The notes under the pieces: model-generated | What the model was told of the DNA's origin: nothing | Seen by the model: only the letters and a program-made list of their open reading frames with translations | Databases searched by the model: none | Assembly (NCBI RefSeq): GCF_037975245.1 | Contig: NC_092577.1 | Location: forward strand, 32,552,898 to 32,616,897 | Length of the DNA: 64,000 bases | Origin: Apostichopus japonicus | Lineage: Eukaryota; Echinodermata; Holothuroidea; Aspidochirotida; Stichopodidae | Direction of reading: 5' to 3' | Made by a program: the position numbers and the translations under genes | Shown here: positions 11,901-20,900 of the stretch, one piece after another | Numbering within the stretch: the first letter of the stretch is position 1 | How the letters are laid out: each line of letters starts with the position of its first letter

Positions 11901-14900
11901 CGCAAAATAAAGGAAAAATAGAGCCAATGTTTTTTTTACCTTCACTGACTTTATTAGTTAAATTAAATAAATTAATGGATGTGGGTAAGGTCAGCGAATA
12001 TTTTAATTTATTATTAATTTATTAATTTATCAATTGCGTGAGTGAGTTTTTGTATTCACTGAAGTTTTGTTTTTCTGGATATGTATACATATATTTCGGT
12101 ATAAGAGGAGAAGAAGAAATACTCCATTCAGAATCAATTTTCGCATTATGTAAATAATTCCTTTGTATCATTCAGATGACATAACTATGTTGTTATCACA
12201 ACTCTAAATATAATCGATGTACCATATACATGTTTAATAATGGTGAATAAATGAGATGGGAAAAAAAAAAAATTATCAATTTATTATATTTTACTTATAT
12301 GTACGCAGCTCGATTCAACCGAGATGACGGGTTCACATTCAAAGCAGCTCTCCTGTCTGGTCCTCCAGGTGTCGGTAAAACTACAACAGCACAGATCGTC
12401 TGCAAGGTGAGTTCATCAAATTTCAATAATTGCTCTAAGAAAGGTGAAAATGACAATGATATACATATTCATTAGCTTATGAATATTCAATATATAGAAC
12501 CTCCAGAGTTCAGTTGATGTGTTTTTATTCAGTCTGTGTTTGAGAGAGAAAATTTTGGTAATGTTTTCTCAATTTTGAAGACCAATGGAGAGGCACAAAA
12601 TATGAGAAGATCGTTGGCAAATTTGTTGAAAGTCGATGACATTTTTAAAGTCATGCAAACTTTGCAGAAAAATAAAATTTAAGTGTTACCTTATTCCACA
12701 GTAAAAATATGTTGCAAGCGTGAACTTTTGAATTTTAGCTCCAATGAAGTACTGAAACAAACCATTTGCTATGGATATTTGAGAGCGAACATGATAATTG
12801 ATTGGCCACATACCGAGCATAACCTCAACTGCTTATGAATATGTATATATCAAGTAGAAAAGAGTTTCAGTATGCATGAATAAAAGCCTCAGTTGTTAAT
12901 ATCAATATATTAAAGATGTAAACCCTAACTCTTCTTACACCCCAAACAGGAAGTTGGTTTTACATATTTTGAATTAAATGCAAGTGATGCCAGGAGCAAG
13001 AAGACATTACAGGAGTGCGTGTCAGAGTATTTAGATAACACTGTCCTGGGCAGTTTCTTCAGCAGCAAGCCCAAGACCAAAGACCAACACTCCAAGCATT
13101 GCCTTATTATGGACGAAGTGGATGGCATGTCTGGGAATGAAGACAGAGGTGGTATGCAGGTGATTACATATTCATGCATTCATCGAGAGAAATTTGCATA
13201 ATTTGGATTTAATTACCACAGTCTGGTGTTGATTCATTTGAAGTATGAACATCAGCGAAATATTGCTTGTAAAGCATATAATGTTGCTTGGTGCTGTGAA
13301 TCTTTTAAGACACCAAAGTGCCAACTGTTTGTCAATGTTTTGTAACATAGTTAAGTGAGGTTTTAAGAGAGTAATGTCAAAGTTTTGCGCTACTGTTGAG
13401 AAATGTAACGTATTTAGAAGAAGTTAAACTAATATTACTATTTAATATTGGCTTGACCTTAGGCTTGTAGCATTTGAAATTGAAACATACTTTCAGATCA
13501 AAAGAGGTCACTTTTTACCTGACCGAACTGTTATTACACAATTGTCAACCAATCGTTATAGTTGTTTCAAAATTAACCTCATTCTCTTCTCATTGCCTAC
13601 CTTCTTTTCAGGAATTAATTCAGCTGATCAAAGGTTCTCGTGTTCCAGTAATCTGTATCTGCAACGATCGAAGCCATCCAAAGATCAGATCGCTTTGTAA
13701 TCATTGCTTTGATCTGCGCTTTCAACGACCCAGGTTACCCCAAATCAAGGTTTGCAATTTGAAACAGTATTGCTCCGATTTTATGCTAGATGTTTCTAAT
13801 CTACCTCGACTGTATACAGTGCTTCTATATATTATGTGATAGACATATGCTTTGAAAAGCAGTCTCCATAGCAACTGCTTTCAGCGGCCATCTTGAATAT
13901 AGAGTGATCTCAGAGTAACTGATTTACCTTTCTCTTCTGTTGTTTTATATATATGTGATGGACATATGCTTTGACAAGCAGTTTCCATAGCAATTGTTGT
14001 CAAGAGCCATCTTGAATATAGAGTAATGTGATATAGAGTAACCTCTTCTGTTGCATTACCTTGACTTAATACACTATTGCTTTATATTACAGGCGGCCAT
14101 GATGTCGGTTGCATTTAAGGAAGGTGTTAAAATAGCACCTGCATTGGTGGACAACATGATAATGGCTTCTAACCAAGATGTACGACAGGTTAGTAGTGAC
14201 CCTTACAGGTTTCCTGTGAGGGTTAGGTCAAGTTAATTGCTTGAAACCCTTTTCCTTTGCCATGCTAAGTAACATTAAAATGGTTTCAGTTTTACAGTTT
14301 TGTTAACTAATAATGATGTACAGCCGTCTCAACCAACGAGGGATATAAAAACCTGCACTTTCATTTTTGGTTTAGGACTGTGATAAAGATTTATGTGAGT
14401 AATACATGTAGGTGTTATCATTATGTTTTACTTTAATACCTATGAGTTACCAAGAACTGGTTTCTCTGTTAGTCCAGCTACTTTGATTGACTGTGAACTC
14501 TGGGATGGATAAATTTCTCAAACACTCAAAGTATTTTCACTGAAAATAAATTTGCCATGATTCTTGCTGCTTTAAGAATGGTTAACCTATCAAAATTTGA
14601 CAAAATGTTTTTCAAGCTATCTGACAAATCGGATTAGGAATTTTCAGATTTTTTTTTTTTTTTAAAGTAAATGTCATGTGGAAAACCCCTCAGTTCCCAT
14701 AGAGACTGGAGCCAGGATGGTCTGTCATCATCTTCATTGCTTTCTTTCCTTCTTAGGTTCTTCACAATATGAGCATGTGGTCAGCAGGTCAAAGGTCAGA
14801 TAAAATGGAGGAAACAACACAAAGAGATGGAAAAGAACAAACTGTGAAGAAAGACTTGAAAATGGTTTGTTTTTTGACATTTTGGGGAAGTTGCCTTATT

Positions 14901-17900
14901 TTTTCTGGAATGATTAATAGCCAGTGTCCATTATCTTTACCCACAACCCCCTTTCCCCTGCCCTGACTCAGTGGCGGAGCGTCCATACAGTCAGGGGGGG
15001 GGGCAGATGCCCCCCCCTTATAGACTCAAATGGACTGCTGGCGCCCTTTTCAGCTCTTTACCACTTTTTACTTATTCGCGATTATTGACTTTTTTATTGC
15101 GCTCTCATCTACCTATTGACATTTGTCACATTTTGTTGGTGTGATTTGGCGATGACACCTATTTATTCATTTCCGGTGATCTAGGGAGTATCTTTACTCA
15201 AAAAATTTCTGTACGTTACGCGCCAACCTGTGGTGGCGCTCCGCTTAGTGTCGAAAGCGCCCCTACAGACCATTCTCGCCCCTCCTGAGCAATACCCCTA
15301 GCTCCGCCACTGCCCTGACTCATCCAATATTGAAAATGAGCCTATGCTTCATCCAGCAGAGTTGCTTCAGGCTTTGTCCTTCATTAAAATTACCAAGGAT
15401 GTATTTTCACTATGAAAGTAATAGATTCTTATCAAGTTCTTTTCAACTTGTTCACAGGATCTTTCAGCCTTCTCAACAAATAGCGAGTCTTTAATTTAGA
15501 TATATGGATAATCTTTGATTTAGAAAGTGGGTGGTATATTACTCCCTTTGGCATCCTATGCGTGGCTTTATTTCAATAAACAAAATACGAATAACATCCC
15601 ATAGGATTGGGAGAAAATTCAGATTGTAGCTCATATAATTTATTAATAATTTTTATTAGAAATATTTTTGAATTTTTTCACAGGGACCCTGGGATGTCCT
15701 GAGACAAGTGTTTTCATCCAGTGAGGAAATATCAAAGATGACTTTCAACGATAAAGTCGGCCTCTTTTTTCACGATTATTCAATCGCACCGCTTTTCGTG
15801 CAGGAAAATTATCCCAACGTGATACCGCGGAAAGCAGGGTGAGTTATACAACGTAAAAAAACACAGACCATTGCCCTATGTAGAGCCTATTTCTTTATAT
15901 TTATTAAAGTATGTATGTATGTATGTATGTATGTATTTTAGATCCTCCTGCAAGCAGGAACTTGCGAAAAATGCTCATTGGCTTATCAAAGCCGCAAGCT
16001 GACCAAAGTCAGTCTCTTACATTCATATTTAACGTCCATGATTATGAATTGCCAATTGTCAACAACTCTGTAACTGGACAACATACATTAATCTTGGAGT
16101 GACTCGAACCGGGGACCTTATGATTGGAAGGCACCGGCGTTAACCACTGAGCTAACACTCCACTAATGTAACTGTAAATTGTAGAGTTTTTAGGTGAGGA
16201 TTATGTTATTTTCTTTCGCAGCGGCGACATGAAGAAACACCTCGATCTGTTGAGTAAAACAGCCGACAGCATAGCCTTCGGGGATCTGGTGGATAAACAA
16301 ATCAGGAGCTCGATGAAGTGGAATCTGCTACCACTACAGGTCAGTAAACTCATGTAATGCTTCATCTTTGGCTGAATTTGGTCCAGTTTATATTGCAAAT
16401 TTTATTGTATAATACCAGCACAACGCAGATAGTGTAATGTTTGGTGTTTACGTATATTTTACGTCTTATTTACGTAGATATAAACAGAGTCGGATCTTTT
16501 CGGAGGTGGCCATGTTTATTGCTGATCTGAAAGAGGTCGCTCTTTAATTTTACATGAATTTCAGTATGATCGCAATATCAATACATAACAGATAGCTTGA
16601 AAAGCAACTTCAGGATAGGGCAGCCAGACGTATGGCTTAAATTAGGCCGGATAGTCTAGCAATTTTATTGTAGTCTGCTCAGTTTTGTCATGACCTCTAC
16701 ATGCAAGCATATATATTTATTTCCACTGTGCAAACAGCAATCCTTTGTATTGATTTATTGCTTACATTTTTGTTGCCATGGTGATATGTGACCTATAGAG
16801 TTTACAGGTAGTTCAATGTCTACCATCTGATCCAATCTTGTATCTCCTTGACGACGGTCGTTGATGTGTGTCCTCCATTTGGATATGTTATGTTACTGGC
16901 CACCCGATTACAGGGGTTGAGCAAAACATTCAAATTGTCACCTGTAGCACTGTAATCAGTCAATTGGCATAGAAAGAAACCCCAAGCGAAGTTTGCATGT
17001 ATAGTTGTTGGTGAGGGATGGTGGGTGGGGGAGGGGGCAGAGGAGAGTGGGAGAATTGTTTACATTTGTGTTGCCATGGTGAAATATGTGACCTATAGAT
17101 TTTACAGGTAGTTCAATGTCTACCACCTGATCTGATCTTGTATCTCTTCGACAACGGTCTTCGATGTGTGTCCTCCATCTGGATATGTTATGTAACTGGC
17201 CACCCAGCTACCGGGGTTGAGCAACAAATTTTATTCAAATTGTCACCTGCAGCACTGTACTCAGTCAATTGGCAGAGAAAGAAACCCCAAGCAAAATTTG
17301 CATGTGTAGTTGTTGGTTGGGGGGGTGGTGTGGGGAGAGGAAAGGAGAGAGGAGAATTCTTTGCTATTCCAAAGTTCATTACCTACTCCAGTTGTTTGCA
17401 TTATAGTTGTTGGTGGATGGTTGGGGGGGGGGGGGCATTTAGAGTGGGAGAATTCTTTGCTATTCCTAAGTTCATTACCTACTCCAGTTGTTTTCTTTTT
17501 TAACATAATTATTTACTTAATTTCTTTAAAACAATTTTCACTTTTCCTTGTCGATCGATCAGGCAGTTTTTGCTAGTGTGCTCCCTGGAGAGTATATGAG
17601 GGGTCACCTAGGGGGAATGATCAACTTCCCGAGCTGGTTAGGAAAGAATTCATCCAGAGGCAAATATCACCGGATTCTTCAGGAGCTGCAAACACACATG
17701 AGGATGAGGTCAGTAATATTATTACTCATGTTTGTAAATATTGATGACCACATACAAAGTGAGTGGAGGGTTTCTGGGGCAAAAATCGCGTTACTTTGAG
17801 GTAGGATGGGGGTGGGGGGGGTGGTGCTATCCTGATGGAATTTTCATTCAACAGTGAATGATTGCTCTTCCATTTAGGGGTATGTATCCTAAAACTACTG

Positions 17901-20900
17901 AATGTGAAAAAAGCAGTTTTATGCTGAAATCTGACCCCAATTTTGATAATCCCCAGGTATCCATTTATGGAATAGTAAATATTTTTTGGTAATTGTTACT
18001 TACCAGTATGAAATCTTTTTTTTAATTACCAAATTTGGACCTGATTGTAACAATCCCAGGGTACATTTAGGATATAATAGATATTTGTGTTTTTATTTTT
18101 CTATTTATTTATTTTTTTGCTTAATTTTTGCTTTTCTACCAAAAGACACCATTTCATATCTGCAACTGCTATACCATAGTTGTAAAACAGTGATACTAGT
18201 TTAGAAACCAAACTATGGACATTTTGGATTTCCTGAGATATTTCTTGCTCTTGAGAATGATAAAGAAACATACAATAGATGAATTACAAAATTCTTTTTC
18301 TCTGACTTAAGACACGAATATTCATTTTGTGCCATTTTGTAGTGATCGCTATTCCGTTACCAACGTTACTTTTCAGTGCTGCGACGTCTCTGCAGTCGAT
18401 CAACCAAGAGTACCTTCCACGTATGAGAGAGCACCTCACAAACCCACTGTTATCGGAGGGGTCGGATGGTGTGGATGATGTCGTAGGGGTTATGAATGAC
18501 TATGACCTTACCAGAGAAGATTTTGATAACATTTTAGAACTGACTCAGTTTTCAGGCTTTCGAGAACCAATGAAAGCTGTACCACCAAAGGTAAATTAAA
18601 AATGAGATACTTAAAATATGAGGTCATGTTGGTTTCACGCCTGCTAATATTTTTGACAAGATAGTGTTTAGAAATGAGGAAATGAAAGAGTTTCAAATGT
18701 TGTAAATTACTGAACTCAACTATTTAAGTAATTAGGGAAAGATATTTACCTGAACATATTACCGATTGGTTACAGGTCATCAGTGTTACTCCCAAATTTT
18801 ATGTGAATGTTTCCAAAAGTACTGTTCCCAGAAATTGAGCAATTTTCAAGTAGACAAGGGGAATGTCTCTATGAGGAAACTGCTTGCCTGAAGTAACAAC
18901 ATGGGTGACCATTATTCAACTATGTAGCATATTTGGTAATCACTTCAACTTATACTTCTAGACAAGTTTGATTTGTCATGGTGTTTTGATAAGTATTGTC
19001 AACAGTTTGCAGTAAAAGTGTATTAAGATGCGATCTGTTGTATAATGACATATATTTTGATTGTTACAGTTAGTTCTTAATAAGCATTGCTGCCCTCTGT
19101 TCATTGTTTTTGTTTACATGTGCTGTTAGTGGCTGCTAACTTCTATTAGGTATGTGGACACTTCACAACAACATGATAGAGAGTGTAAAAGACTTACTAT
19201 AAAAGCAGCATTAAACCTCTAATTGTCTTCTGTATTAAAGATAAGTTTACAATACTTCAGGATCGACCTTGTCACGGTCTTGAAATCCCTCTCTTGCTGC
19301 TGCTTGGGTTGAATCGAATGAAATTGTGCATTTCCCTCAGTTACTCCAGAGGCAAGTTACCGTGGCTGCCTGCTGGCATCCAAGCATAAAAGTGAACATA
19401 GAGGAATCACAGTCAACTAAGGGCAGGATCGCTCAGTTGGTAGAACACAGGATTTGTAATCCCGTGGTCACTGTTTGAAATCCTATCTTAGCCATAAAAA
19501 GTTTCTTTCCTCTGTTCAAATCTGTCAAATCAGTACTGTCAAATTTGTTGAAATATGCCACTCAGCAGGCATCAGCCTGGGTAAAAAAGAATCACAGAAC
19601 TTTGCAAAAGTTGCGGTATAGGTTCCAGTTTGCATATGCTACAGTGTGTTAGGATAATAGTTTTTGTCCCCGAGGTAGAAAAGAAATCACGGTTATTCCG
19701 AGAATTCGCCGAAAAAGCTCATGCCTGACTCAGTTTTCCACTGTTCATTCGCTTTCTTTTTTTTGCATAGGTCAAAGCGGCTTTCACGAGAGCATTCAAC
19801 AAGTCGTCTCACCTCAACCCATTCAGTCTGGACTGGGGCGGCAAAGCAAAAGCTAAGAGAGGCGGTGGCTTTGAGGATGCGCCAGGTGTAGAGGGCGACG
19901 CGCAAGAAACACAGGAGGAAGAGGAAGAAGATGACGAAGATGACAAGGCTTTGATCGCTAAGTTGAAGGTAAAAATCAGAAAAGATATCCATTTTTTTTT
20001 TCTATTTTAGAATGTCATGACTTGAGATCCTTGCCTATGATTTCTTTTCTTGTTCGGTTTCATACCTGGAACCTGTGTTTTCACAAAGATGGGGAAACTT
20101 TCTTTCCATCCCAATAAATCAGAAGATTAGGGAAATAATAGTGAGAATTTGGCAAGATCCAACTAAAACAAGAAAGCAATATCAAAAAGTAACATAGAAA
20201 CATTTTTGAGATTTCTTGTCACTTTTGAAATTAAAATGCTAGGTAAAGGTACATGTTTTGTTAACTTCATTTCTGCAGAGCCCAATGGCATAAGAATTTT
20301 ATACAATTATTTCCCAAAAGCCAAAGTGGATTTTCTCCACTTTCCTAATGCAGGTAAGAACATCAGTGCAAGTGATTTCTGATCGTATTTTAGATTTTGC
20401 GTGCAAATTTAAATTAGCACTTAAATTCGGAAGACTGAGATGGCCTTAAGGGTCAGGAGACTCGTGGTGAAACAGGGAGAGTTAGCAATTCTGCAATTTG
20501 ATGATTTGGTTACGAAAACATTGCGATATTTGTGAACGTCTTACAGGATAAAAATTGAGCTAGAAGAGTAGAGTGAAATCTTTGGATATATCCGGAACCT
20601 CTCTTGTCAACATCCTGGGTCATCAGAACTCGATATCCAACCAACTTATTATTGTTTGAATTTCCTATCTTACTAACTAATGATGAAAACATAAAAACCA
20701 GTGGATGTGAAATTTCAGTAATGTATTTTGAGTACTTTCCCCAATTCGTAACTTCGGAAGAAACATATTCACTCAACCAGATGTATTGACAACAGCCGAA
20801 TCACTCCGGGATATTGGTCGCTGAAAATGCACAGCGCTAGTTTGTAATGGTTATACAGCCGGCCAAATTATTGGCGTTTATTCTGTGGGACAATATTGAT

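Noticed and set aside
16090-16164. tRNA gene on -
   Set aside because: The head is tRNA-like, but the D arm is degenerate and the sequence continues into a body and tail shared with 22327-22510. It is a SINE.
19421-19493. Functional tRNA-Thr gene
   Set aside because: The B box is mutated and the acceptor strands do not pair.
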